NCBI GenBank assembly: GCA_009781635.1
Contig: WQXU01000002.1
Span: 113,065-177,064, forward strand
DNA from: Treponema sp.
Lineage (GTDB): Bacteria > Spirochaetota > Spirochaetia > Treponematales > Breznakiellaceae
Direction: 5' to 3'
DNA: 64,000 nt
Positions 33,854-42,244 of the stretch are shown here, in pieces. A model generated the notes under the pieces. It saw nothing but the letters and a program-made list of their open reading frames with translations, had not been told where the DNA came from and did no database searches. A program made the translations under genes and the position numbers. The number at the start of each line of letters is the position of its first letter. Positions within the stretch are counted from its first letter, which is position 1.

Positions 33854-34490
33854 AAAATTCGCGGCATACTTCCGCTGCAGTTGCAGCATCAGGCGTATAC
33901 GCGTCAGCTCCTATTTCATCCGCAAAGCCCTGGGTTACAGGGGCGCCGCCTACCATAACTTTTATCCTGTCGCGGATACCGGCTTCTTTTAGCGCATCTA
34001 TAACATCTTTTTGAGCTGCCATTGTGGTAGTAAGAAGCGCGGAGAGGCATAACACCTTCGCATCAGTTTCCCTCACCTTGTCTACTACAAACTGCGTATC
34101 GCAATCAACGCCAAGATCCTCAACTTCGATACCCTTGCCTTCGATCATCATCTTTACAAGATTCTTTCCGATATCGTGCAGATCGCCCTTAACAGTACAG
34201 ATTATCGCTTTGCCGACAGGCTGAACTCCGGCCCTGGCAAGATGCGGCTTTAAAGCCTCGGTAGCCTTGTTCATTGCCCGCGCAGCTATCAGGACCTCAG
34301 GCACAAAAACTTCATTTCTTTTAAATTTTCCGCCAATAATATTCATCCCGTCCATAAGGGCATTTTGCAGGATATCCGCCGGTTCTGCTCCGGCATCAAG
34401 AGCCTTCTGCACAGAACCAATAATATCTCTGGCCTTTCCCTTTTGCAGCAGCTCAGATATTTCACTAAATATTTCAGAGTAATTTGACAT
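33846..34490 (-). CDS. Corrinoid (B12-binding) methyltransferase protein, MtbC/MttC type
   Basis: 214 residues. The N-terminal helical cap (about 1-90) is followed by a B12-binding Rossmann domain with the base-off signature D-x-H-x-x-G in VKGDLHDIGKNLV, then LGVDCDTQFVVDKV and VMVGGAPVTQGFADEIGAD. This carrier accepts a methyl group from a substrate methyltransferase (MttB, MtbB or MtaB type) and hands it to an MtaA-like or pterin-dependent enzyme. A good Shine-Dalgarno (CAGGAGCG) and a TATAAT about 20 bases upstream precede the ATG. No substrate methyltransferase gene is in the window. Confidence 0.92.
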   Translation of the reverse strand: MSNYSEIFSEISELLQKGKARDIIGSVQKALDAGAEPADILQNALMDGMNIIGGKFKRNEVFVPEVLIAARAMNKATEALKPHLARAGVQPVGKAIICTVKGDLHDIGKNLVKMMIEGKGIEVEDLGVDCDTQFVVDKVRETDAKVLCLSALLTTTMAAQKDVIDALKEAGIRDRIKVMVGGAPVTQGFADEIGADAYTPDAATAAEVCREFYA

Positions 34491-34629
34491 GTTTCGCTCC
34501 TGATCAAATTATAACATTTTTGTTAATAAATGGGTAGCAGCAACAGGTTTTTTATAGTGCCGCTGACAGGGAGAATACACCATATATAGCGTACTAGTGA
34601 CAAATATTTGTTAAATTGATGTTTGTCTT

Positions 34630-35193
34630 CTATAAAAACGCTATAGTGAAATATGTAACTGTATTTGTTCCGTTGTTGTAAGCTATACCCGCCGCTCCGG
34701 CAAGCTGTGTTACATCGATGCCTGCAGCTTCTATAGAGCCGATTCTTCTGTCCGGAAACGCGCAGGGCTCCGGGAATGCGCAGCTGCTGCAGACAGGACA
34801 GCATCCCGCTCCGTAAACAAGAGCGCCGCCAAACCCGTCTTTTATCCTTGTTGTCAGCAGGGTATGGAGCTTTCTTCCTCTTGTCATCCCGTCGTAATCA
34901 AAAGAATCATCAAGATTGTGTTTTGTTGTAAAAACAAGCATTTTTTTGCAGGAAAGAATTTTCTTTTTATGTTCTTCGATATCCCCGCAGGCCGGAGGGC
35001 AGGTCCATGATTTATTGTAATTTCCGCAGGCATTGGTTTTGCAGTATTCAAGCAGATCCTTCGAAAATACAAGAGCAGATACGGGAAGTATTGCCCGCTC
35101 ATTTATACATATCCCGGCAGCGGCAGAAATTTCATTTAACATTTTTTCAGGATCCGGAGCAGCGGAAGGCTCTGATTTGAGTTTTTCAGGCAC
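34630..35193 (-). CDS. DUF2284 cysteine-rich metal-binding protein
   Basis: 187 residues from a GTG start. Cysteines occur in the family pattern: YCKTNACGNYNKSWTCPPAC near the N-terminus and AGCCPVCSSCAFPEPC toward the C-terminus. DUF2284 proteins are small iron-sulfur or zinc proteins found in anaerobes, often near corrinoid methyltransferases; function is unknown. The promoter is unusually clear (TTGACT, 17 bases, TACTTT) and ends six bases before the GTG, with no Shine-Dalgarno. Confidence 0.85.
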   Translation of the reverse strand: MPEKLKSEPSAAPDPEKMLNEISAAAGICINERAILPVSALVFSKDLLEYCKTNACGNYNKSWTCPPACGDIEEHKKKILSCKKMLVFTTKHNLDDSFDYDGMTRGRKLHTLLTTRIKDGFGGALVYGAGCCPVCSSCAFPEPCAFPDRRIGSIEAAGIDVTQLAGAAGIAYNNGTNTVTYFTIAFL

Positions 35194-35199
35194 TGTTTA

Positions 35200-35228
35200 A
35201 AAGTACATGTAAAATTAACAGCAGTCAA
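35200..35228 (-). promoter_or_regulatory. Promoter of the DUF2284 gene, leaderless GTG start
   Basis: Minus-strand TTGACT (35223-35228), a 17-base spacer and TACTTT (35200-35205). The GTG start codon at 35193 lies six bases downstream of the -10 box. Confidence 0.6.
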
Positions 35229-35296
35229 TCAAAATCAGCAAAAAAGTTCATTTTATTCATATATATTTTGGTATAGTAAACGCAAGGAGAAAAGCA

Positions 35297-36094
35297 ATGA
35301 AAAAATACCTGGCAGGAATATGCATTATCATTTTGACGGTTTGCGCATGTACAACATCCAGACAGAAAGAAAAATTAGACGAGTTTGAAAGGAAGGCTGA
35401 GAGAAACGGCGGAATGGTTTTTTCCGGCAACTCAAATGGAAACAAAGCATTGCCGGGTACGCCTTATGGTTATGAAATTTGGAGCCAGAGCGGAAATGAC
35501 AACCGGCTTATATGGTACGGTCCAAATTACGGAGGCGGAGGCGCTTTCAGGGCGGAATGGAATAATCCTGTTGTTTTCCTGGGCCGTGTTGGTTTGTTCT
35601 GGAATCGGGGCATGCCCTACACGTATTACGGAGATGTCTTTTGTGATTTTGAATTTACAAGATCCGGGAACGGTACTGCCGGAGGAACTTCTTATATAGG
35701 AATTTACGGCTGGTCAAGAAACCCGATGATTGAATGGTACATCGTGGAAGACTGGTATTCCAGCGGAGTAATTACACCTTCCAGAATTGGCGGAGGCGCA
35801 AGAAAAGTAGGTGAGTTTACCGTAGACGGCGCTGTGTACTTTATTTACCATGCCATAAGACCGGCAGGTTCAGGAAATATCGAAGGCCACAGAAATCCCT
35901 TCCCTCAATATTTCAGCGTACGCCAATCAACACGCCAGTCAGGGACAATTTCAATTACTTAGCATTTTAAAGAATGGGAGAAAGCAGGGCTGCCCCTTGG
36001 CACAAATATGTTCGAGGCAAAGTTTCTTGTCGAAGCCGGGTCCGGCGCAGGCTGGTTTGACGCAAGCCATATTTCGTTTTACCTCAGGGATTAA
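35297..36094 (+). pseudogene. GH11 endo-beta-1,4-xylanase lipoprotein interrupted by an in-frame amber codon
   Basis: Two parts in one frame: 221 codons, TAG at 35960-35962, then 43 codons to TAA at 36092-36094. The signal peptide ends in a lipobox (LTVCACTTS). GH11 features are clear: YGGGGAFRAEWNN with FLGRVGLFW, nucleophile Glu146 in EWYIVEDW, and the cord region YFSVRQSTRQSGTISIT. After the TAG the frame continues HFKEWEKAGLPLGTNMFEAK then FLVEAGSG, matching family HFxxWxxxGMxLG and the acid/base Glu (E246). So the stop removes one of two catalytic residues. Either CAG mutated to TAG (recent pseudogene), or there is readthrough or a sequence error. An AAGGAG Shine-Dalgarno precedes the start. 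Confidence 0.85.
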
Positions 36095-36163
36095 ACTATC
36101 CTGTAATATGCGTGTCAAAATACGAAGGTTGATTAAGTTGATAAATGGGTATACAATTTTCTT

Positions 36164-37522
36164 ATGAATAACGAACAAAAAAGTAAATTTATTGAGAAGT
36201 ACTCAAAACTCATGCTTGAGCAGGGAATGATAGAAAATGAACTCTATCTAAAGTATGAGGTAAAACGCGGCTTAAGGGATATCAGCGGAAAAGGCGTGCT
36301 GGTAGGACTTACGGAAATTTCCGAAATTATTTCTTATGTAATGCAGGAAGGCGATCTTGTACCATGCGAAGGCAAACTCTATTATCGCGGTATTAATATC
36401 GAAAATCTTGTTGACGGATTTTTGAAAGAAAAACGGTTTGGTTTTGAAGAAGCCTGCTTTCTTTTGCTGTTCGGCCACTTGCCCGGCAAAAGCGAGTTTG
36501 CGGAATTTACAGCCATGCTGGAAGAACATACCGAGCTGCCAGATAACTTCGTACGCGATACAACAATGAGCGCTCCCAGCAAGGATATGATGAACTCTCT
36601 TTCCAAGGGTGTATTAACTCTCTATGCTTTTGATGATAACCCGGATGATATTTCTATTCAAAACGTTCTCAGGCAGTCCATGAATCTTATTGCCCAGTTT
36701 CCGCTGCTGGCAGTTTACGGGTATCAGTCATTTGCGCACTTTCACGAAAATAAGAGCCTTATGATTCATCCGCCCCAAAAAGGAAAATCCATCGCAGAAA
36801 ATATTCTTCACATGCTTCGCCCGGATTCGCAGTACACAGAGCTTGAAGCGCGTATTTTGGATATTGCCCTTGTGCTTCATGCCGAACACGGCGGCGGTAA
36901 CAACTCTACATTTACAAATCACGTTGTCACATCTTCGCATACCGACACATATTCCGCAGTTGTTGCCTCTCTTGCTTCTTTAAAAGGCCCAAGGCATGGC
37001 GGCGCGAATGTTAAGGTTGTGCAGATGTTCCGTGACATGAAAGAAAATATTTCCGACTGGAGCAGTGATGATCAGATAAAAACCTATCTGGAAAAACTGC
37101 TCAACAAGGAAGGCTTTGATCGCTCCGGTCTTATATACGGCATGGGTCATGCAGTCTACTCGCTGTCCGATCCCCGCGCGCTTATTTTCCGTCAGTTTGT
37201 TGAGCAGCTTGCAAAAGAGAAGGGCAGAAACGATGAGTACATGCTTTACTCAAAGGTAGAAACACTGGCTCCGGAAATAATCGGAAAGGTTCGCAGGATA
37301 TATAAGGGTGTCAGCGCAAACGTTGATTTTTATTCCGGTTTTGTTTACAGTATGCTGGATCTCCCCGTAGAAATTTTCACGCCGCTGTTTGCCGTTGCGC
37401 GTATTGCCGGCTGGAGCGCTCACAGGCTTGAAGAGCTTGTAAACAACGGAAAGATTATCCGCCCGGCGTATAAATCCGTGACTAAACAGCAATCCTATGT
37501 TCCGATGAGTGAAAGAAAATAA
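36164..37522 (+). CDS. gltA: Citrate synthase
   Basis: 452 residues. Active-site regions are LVLHAEHGGGNNSTFTNHVV and GLIYGMGHAVYSLSDPRA, with GPRHGGANVKVVQMF between them and the YYRGINIENLVDGF segment near the N-terminus. It condenses acetyl-CoA and oxaloacetate. It is longer than the usual 430 residues, as in the clostridial/Treponema group. No other TCA-cycle gene is adjacent, so a biosynthetic (glutamate) role is likely. A TATACA box lies eight bases before the ATG without a Shine-Dalgarno. A terminator follows directly. Confidence 0.93.
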   Translation: MNNEQKSKFIEKYSKLMLEQGMIENELYLKYEVKRGLRDISGKGVLVGLTEISEIISYVMQEGDLVPCEGKLYYRGINIENLVDGFLKEKRFGFEEACFLLLFGHLPGKSEFAEFTAMLEEHTELPDNFVRDTTMSAPSKDMMNSLSKGVLTLYAFDDNPDDISIQNVLRQSMNLIAQFPLLAVYGYQSFAHFHENKSLMIHPPQKGKSIAENILHMLRPDSQYTELEARILDIALVLHAEHGGGNNSTFTNHVVTSSHTDTYSAVVASLASLKGPRHGGANVKVVQMFRDMKENISDWSSDDQIKTYLEKLLNKEGFDRSGLIYGMGHAVYSLSDPRALIFRQFVEQLAKEKGRNDEYMLYSKVETLAPEIIGKVRRIYKGVSANVDFYSGFVYSMLDLPVEIFTPLFAVARIAGWSAHRLEELVNNGKIIRPAYKSVTKQQSYVPMSERK

Positions 37523-37530
37523 CATAAAAA

Positions 37531-37562
37531 CGGCGCCATGTTTTAACATGGCGTTTTTTTTA
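37531..37562 (+). terminator. Intrinsic terminator after citrate synthase
   Basis: CGCCATGTT (37534-37542) pairs with AACATGGCG (37545-37553), followed by a run of eight T. The T-run touches the stop codon of the convergent threonine aldolase gene. Confidence 0.92.
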
Positions 37563-38573
37563 TAACATTGCAATTAATTTATCAGTATCTTCTTCAGTTG
37601 TGGCCCAGCTGCAGACAAGGCGGATTACGGTTCTTTTTTCATCAACCTTTTCATATGTTAAAAAATTAAAATATTGCTGAAGTTCCTTTATTTTCCCGTT
37701 CTGCACAATTGGAAAAATTATATTTGCAGGCGAGCAGGTGCTTAATTCATAGTTTTTCTCAACAAGAGCTTTTGCGATTTTCTGCGCCATTTTGTTGGCG
37801 TGTTTTGCAAGTTCAAAATACAGGCCGTCTTTAAAAAGCGTTTTAAAACAACTGCCAATAAGACCGCCCTTTGCAAGCAGCGCGCCGTGCTGTTTGAGGT
37901 AATAGCGGAATCCGTTTTTTAAGTTTTCGTTAATTATACAGAGAGCTTCACCTAAGGGGCTTCCGTTTTTTGTTCCTCCGATATAAAACGCATCGCATAA
38001 TTTTCCCATGTCTTCCGGCTTTGTATCGGCGCTGTCAGCTTCAAGCGCGTTTCCAAGCCTTGCGCCGTCTATATAAAAATAAAGTCCGAGTTTTTTGCAA
38101 ATGCCGAACAAGTCCTTTAATTCCTGTTTTGTATAAACAGTCCCTTTTTCCGTTAACTGGGAAATATATACAAGCTTTGGCCTTACCATATGCTCGTCGG
38201 TATGCTCATTAAAAATTGTTTCAATATTTGAAGGCAGAAGTTTCCCGCCGCTGTTTCTTGCTGTTAAGATTTTATTTCCGTTATGTTCGATTGAGCCGCA
38301 CTCATGTACCAGAATGTGGCTTGTGTCAGCAGCTATTACAGCATCGATGGATGAAAGGGCTGCATTTACAAGGACAAGATTTGTCTGCGTTCCGCCTGTC
38401 AAAAAATGAATGTCCGCTTTTCCAAGCGAAAAACAATCTTTTATTAATTCTCTTGCCTCTGCAGATACGCTGTCCAGTCCGTAGCCGGCAAGCTGCTTTC
38501 TGGATATTTTTAATAAATCGTTTAATACTCTTTCATGTCCAAGTTCAGAGTAGTCATCTTTGAATGAATGCAT
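37560..38573 (-). CDS. Threonine aldolase family PLP enzyme
   Basis: 337 residues. The PLP lysine is Lys202 in FYIGGTKNGSPLGEAL; substrate and cofactor boxes include LTGGTQTNLVLVNAAL, ECGSIEHNGNKIL and FYIDGARLGNAL. Such enzymes split L-threonine or allo-threonine into glycine and acetaldehyde. The start has a GAGGAAAG Shine-Dalgarno. Together with thrC in the window, it closes a threonine/glycine interconversion, but the genes are far apart. Beta-eliminating lyase relatives share the fold. Confidence 0.88.
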   Translation of the reverse strand: MHSFKDDYSELGHERVLNDLLKISRKQLAGYGLDSVSAEARELIKDCFSLGKADIHFLTGGTQTNLVLVNAALSSIDAVIAADTSHILVHECGSIEHNGNKILTARNSGGKLLPSNIETIFNEHTDEHMVRPKLVYISQLTEKGTVYTKQELKDLFGICKKLGLYFYIDGARLGNALEADSADTKPEDMGKLCDAFYIGGTKNGSPLGEALCIINENLKNGFRYYLKQHGALLAKGGLIGSCFKTLFKDGLYFELAKHANKMAQKIAKALVEKNYELSTCSPANIIFPIVQNGKIKELQQYFNFLTYEKVDEKRTVIRLVCSWATTEEDTDKLIAML

Positions 38574-38701
38574 TTTCTTTCCTCAATATAAAATAAATTT
38601 TACCCAGCCGGCCATTAAAGTATATATAGACTTGTGTAAAATGCAACATGGATGTCAGACAGATAATTTATACATTACTGTCCAAAAATATGCATTTTTG
38701 T

Positions 38702-38731
38702 TTGACATAAGGGTCTAAAAATATGTATAAT
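38702..38731 (+). promoter_or_regulatory. Promoter of the GH10 xylanase gene
   Basis: Perfect TTGACA (38702-38707) and TATAAT (38726-38731) with an 18-base spacer, and a leader of about 55 bases. A near-repeat of AAAAATATGYAT occurs just upstream (from about 38685) and over the -10 region (from about 38717), which could be a regulator site. The upstream gap (38574-38792) holds nothing else I can recognise. Confidence 0.7.
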
Positions 38732-38792
38732 TTTGAAATAAAAAAAGAAATTATCGTTAATACGCTCAAAGGTCCTGCAAAAGGCGGTATTT

Positions 38793-40364
38793 ATGAAAAA
38801 ACACATAATTATTTTTATTTTATTTTTTGGCTCTATGCTGCTGTTTTTTAATTGTTCTAATTTATCAAATATTAACAAAAAAATATTTAATGGATTTGAA
38901 AAAAATAGATATATAGCGCTATCCAGTACAGGCCCTTATGAAATTACCGATCTTCCGGAAGATAATCGAAAAAATGTTATGAAGATTGACGGCGCTTCTG
39001 TTGATTGGGGGATAGCTATGTATTCCCTTGAAAAATATAAAAACAAACCAATAAAAATTACATTTTCCGTTGATGTTAAACGACAGGGAGAAATGGGAAG
39101 CCTTAATTGGCAGATTAACAATAATCCCGGCTATCCTTCTATAAGTATTATTAATAATGCCGTGCCGGGTGTTTGGCATACAATGAGAGGCACAATTTCC
39201 ATTATCCCTGCTGCTGAATTGCCTTACCTTTATTTAACTAACTGGTTTAATAACACCGAAAATACGATTTACTACATTGACAATTTTAATATAACAATTG
39301 AAAGCACAGAGGTTCTTCCTCCTCCCAATCCTAATCCGGATCTAACATTAACCTCTCTTAAATCGGTTTATGCGAACGCTTTCCGTATTGGTGCAATTAT
39401 CAATCCTGTGTATATGACAGGTAATTACTTTAAAATCTTAACGCATCACTTTAACGCGGTAACAGCGGAAAACGCTTTAAAACCTCTTGAGCTGGCTCCT
39501 TTAACAAAAGATGGTCAATATCGATGGGAAATAGCAGATAACATGGTAAACACGATGATTCAAAATGGCATAGAAGTTCAGGGGCATGTTCTGGTCTGGC
39601 ATGAACAAACTCCCGCATGGATGACTGCCGGTACAAGAGAAGAAGTTACCGCTAATATGGAAAATCATATCACTCAAGTCTTAAATCATTTTAGGGGAAG
39701 AGTGTTAACATGGGATGTAGTAAACGAAGCAATCAGGGATAATGTCCAAAACGTTAATGCTTCTACAGACTGGAGAACCTGTGTGCGCTCATCCGGTAAT
39801 CCATGGTTTGCAGCTTTGGGAGCGGATTATATTGAAATGGCTTTCCGCAAAGCACGGGAAATTGATCCGGGTGTGAAACTTTATTACAACGATTACGGCT
39901 TAAATAACAGAAATAAAGCTCAGCTTACAGTGAATATGGTTAATGACATTAATAACAGATACAGAGCGGAAACAGGCGGCAGAAGAAACCTTATTGAAGG
40001 TATTGGAATGCAGGGTCATTACGGATTAAATATTAATGTAAATGATGTTCGTTCGTCCATAGAAAACTTTATTACCACAGGTCTTGAAATTTCCATTACA
40101 GAACTTGATATTAGTACCGCCGGTTACAATCCCGGAAATCAAAAAGACTCTGTTATGAATAGCCGGCAAGCTTTGGCTCAGGCAAATACTTACGCGTCTT
40201 TATTCAAGTTGTTCTATGAATACAGGGATTATATATACCGTGTAACCATGTGGGGTATTGATGATCACAATAGCTGGCTTTCTACGGGAAATCCCTGTTT
40301 GTTCGACAGGGATTTAACCGCAAAGCCTGCTTTTTTCTCAGTATTAAACGCGCCTGGCAATTAA
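38793..40364 (+). CDS. GH10 endo-1,4-beta-xylanase lipoprotein with N-terminal CBM
   Basis: 523 residues. Signal peptide with lipobox (LLFFNCSNLS), so probably lipid-anchored on the cell surface or in the periplasm. Residues about 30-175 form a beta-sandwich CBM4/9/22-like module; a proline linker (PPPNPNPDL) leads to the GH10 barrel. Catalytic acid/base Glu312 is in LTWDVVNEAIRD and nucleophile Glu437 in ISITELDIST; VQGHVLVWHEQTPAWM and GIGMQGHYGL are further family boxes. It degrades xylan to oligosaccharides. Base composition is more AT-rich than the neighbours, which may suggest transfer. A consensus promoter lies upstream with a leader. Confidence 0.94.
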   Translation: MKKHIIIFILFFGSMLLFFNCSNLSNINKKIFNGFEKNRYIALSSTGPYEITDLPEDNRKNVMKIDGASVDWGIAMYSLEKYKNKPIKITFSVDVKRQGEMGSLNWQINNNPGYPSISIINNAVPGVWHTMRGTISIIPAAELPYLYLTNWFNNTENTIYYIDNFNITIESTEVLPPPNPNPDLTLTSLKSVYANAFRIGAIINPVYMTGNYFKILTHHFNAVTAENALKPLELAPLTKDGQYRWEIADNMVNTMIQNGIEVQGHVLVWHEQTPAWMTAGTREEVTANMENHITQVLNHFRGRVLTWDVVNEAIRDNVQNVNASTDWRTCVRSSGNPWFAALGADYIEMAFRKAREIDPGVKLYYNDYGLNNRNKAQLTVNMVNDINNRYRAETGGRRNLIEGIGMQGHYGLNINVNDVRSSIENFITTGLEISITELDISTAGYNPGNQKDSVMNSRQALAQANTYASLFKLFYEYRDYIYRVTMWGIDDHNSWLSTGNPCLFDRDLTAKPAFFSVLNAPGN

Positions 40365-40395
40365 TACAGGATCGGAAATTATCCGGCAGGCGCTC

Positions 40396-42243
40396 TTAAG
40401 CGCTTCTTAACGCTTCCTCTTCAACTTCTGCCTCAAACTGCCTTGTGTAAAGTTTGTAGTAATGCTCGCGCATTTTCATCAGCTGCGCATGTGTTCCGCG
40501 TTCGATGATTTTTCCGTCATCCACTACAAGAATTACATCCGCATTGCGGATGGTAGAAAGCCTGTGCGCAATAACAAAACTTGTGCGTCCCTTTAAAAGC
40601 GTATGAATTGCATTTTGTAAAAGCATTTCCATCTCGGTGTCAATGGAACTTGTCGCTTCATCAAGGATGAATATTCTTGGGTCGGCAAGAACTGCACGCG
40701 CAAATGAGATAAGCTGCTTCTCTCCTGTTGAAAGCCTGTCTCCTCCTTCCCCGGTTTCTGTATCAAAACCTTTTTCCATTTTGGCAATAATTTTATCCGC
40801 ATGAACAATTGCAGCCGCCTTTTCAACTTCTTCGTCAGTTGCTTCCAGCCGTCCGTAACGGATATTTTCCCTTATTGTCCCTGAAAAAAGATGAGGGCTC
40901 TGCAGAACATAGCCGAACGCGCTGTGCAGCCAGAGCTGGCTTCGCTCCCTGTAATCTCTTCCGTCAATCAGAATTTCACCTGATGTCGGCTCGAAGAAGC
41001 GGCATACAAGATTTACAAGAGTGGATTTACCGGCGCCTGTCTCTCCTACGATGGCTGCGTATGTTCCGGCAGGAATGCGCAGGTTAAAATTCTCCAGTAT
41101 TTTTTTATTATAACCCGGGTAACTGAATGTCACATCACGGAATTCGACATCGCCTTTTATTGTTTCCCAATTTTCTTTTTTTGGCGCAAAAATATCTCCG
41201 TATTTTTCGATTACTTCCGGTTTGTCCGTGATGCCGGGGTCCTGTTCAAGAAGACTGCTGACTCTCTCAACATTGGCCTGAGTGGAAACAATATCTGTTA
41301 AAATACGCGCGATATTCTGAATCGGCCAGAAGAATCCGCCTGCATACTGCAGAAATATTGCAAGAACAGAAAGCTCGGCGCCAAGGAAAATAATCTCATA
41401 ACCTCCGTAACTTAAAATGGCCGCTGTTGCCAAAGAACCGACAAAGAGAGTCATGGGAATAAATACCGAGCGAAGCCTTGCCATGCGGTTTGCGTGTTTT
41501 CTGTATTCGGATGTAATAGCAGAATATTCTGCAAGGCTCTGCTGTTCCGAAACTATTACCTTTACAGTTTTTGCCCCTGTAATTCCCTCGTTCATGGCTC
41601 CGGTCATTTTTGAGTTTAATTTGCGTATAACGCGGTTAACTGCAAGAATCCGTTTTTGAAAAAGCCATGTAATAACTGCAAGAATTGGAATTGTAATGCA
41701 TGTAATAACTGCCATTTTCCAGTGAACAATAAACATTGCAATTACAGCGCCGACGCAGTAAAAAATTGACCATGTAAAATCAATTAGCCCCCATGCAACT
41801 AAATCTCCGATGCGGCTTGTGTCGGAGTTTGTGCGCGCCATAAGGTAGCCCACAGGAGTTTTATTAAAATAGGTAAGGCTTAACCTTTGCAGGTGGGTAA
41901 AAACAGAGTTTCTCAGCGCGCGGCAAATACCGCAATCCGCTTTTACGCCTTTGGAAACAAAGATGACTACAATTAAAGCCTGAACTATTACAAGCGCGCC
42001 TGTAATTGAAAGCAATACCCAAATTCCATTGGCTGTTCTGGGTTCAATATTATTTTTTATCGCATAACCCAATAACAGCGGAAAAATTATATCGATAAGA
42101 GCTACAACAAACATTAAACATACGCAAAGTATAAGCGTGTTTTTTTCTGTTGCGACAAACGGAAACATTTTTTTCCAAATCTTTAATGACAAAGGTTTGT
42201 TATAATCTATATCTTCTAACGAGCCTTGTTCGTAATCAGACAT
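40396..42243 (-). CDS. ABC exporter half-transporter, catalytically active ATPase but variant signature
   Basis: Start set at ATG 42243 (MSDYEQGSLEDIDYN, 615 residues), eight bases after a GAGGAGG Shine-Dalgarno; an upstream in-frame start lies in the previous gene. Six membrane helices (about 40-320) precede the nucleotide-binding domain: Walker A GETGAGKSTLV, Q-loop YVLQSPHLFSGTIREN, Walker B IFILDEATSSID with the catalytic Glu, and H-loop IAHRLST. The signature is LSTGEKQ instead of LSGGQ. In heterodimeric exporters a changed signature belongs to the inactive site shared with the partner, which fits the partner's changed Walker B. Substrate is unknown (lipid or drug). Confidence 0.92.
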   Translation of the reverse strand: MSDYEQGSLEDIDYNKPLSLKIWKKMFPFVATEKNTLILCVCLMFVVALIDIIFPLLLGYAIKNNIEPRTANGIWVLLSITGALVIVQALIVVIFVSKGVKADCGICRALRNSVFTHLQRLSLTYFNKTPVGYLMARTNSDTSRIGDLVAWGLIDFTWSIFYCVGAVIAMFIVHWKMAVITCITIPILAVITWLFQKRILAVNRVIRKLNSKMTGAMNEGITGAKTVKVIVSEQQSLAEYSAITSEYRKHANRMARLRSVFIPMTLFVGSLATAAILSYGGYEIIFLGAELSVLAIFLQYAGGFFWPIQNIARILTDIVSTQANVERVSSLLEQDPGITDKPEVIEKYGDIFAPKKENWETIKGDVEFRDVTFSYPGYNKKILENFNLRIPAGTYAAIVGETGAGKSTLVNLVCRFFEPTSGEILIDGRDYRERSQLWLHSAFGYVLQSPHLFSGTIRENIRYGRLEATDEEVEKAAAIVHADKIIAKMEKGFDTETGEGGDRLSTGEKQLISFARAVLADPRIFILDEATSSIDTEMEMLLQNAIHTLLKGRTSFVIAHRLSTIRNADVILVVDDGKIIERGTHAQLMKMREHYYKLYTRQFEAEVEEEALRSA

Positions 42244-42244
42244 A

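Noticed and set aside
35960..35962. TAG in the GH11 gene as a pyrrolysine codon, given the methyltransferase neighbourhood
   Set aside because: Pyrrolysine is known at the active site of MtmB, MtbB and MttB proteins, not in xylanases, and no pyl genes are visible. TAG ends other genes here as a normal stop.
36092..36163. Gap between GH11 and gltA as a tRNA or riboswitch
   Set aside because: No cloverleaf or conserved riboswitch core seen; it holds the gltA promoter.
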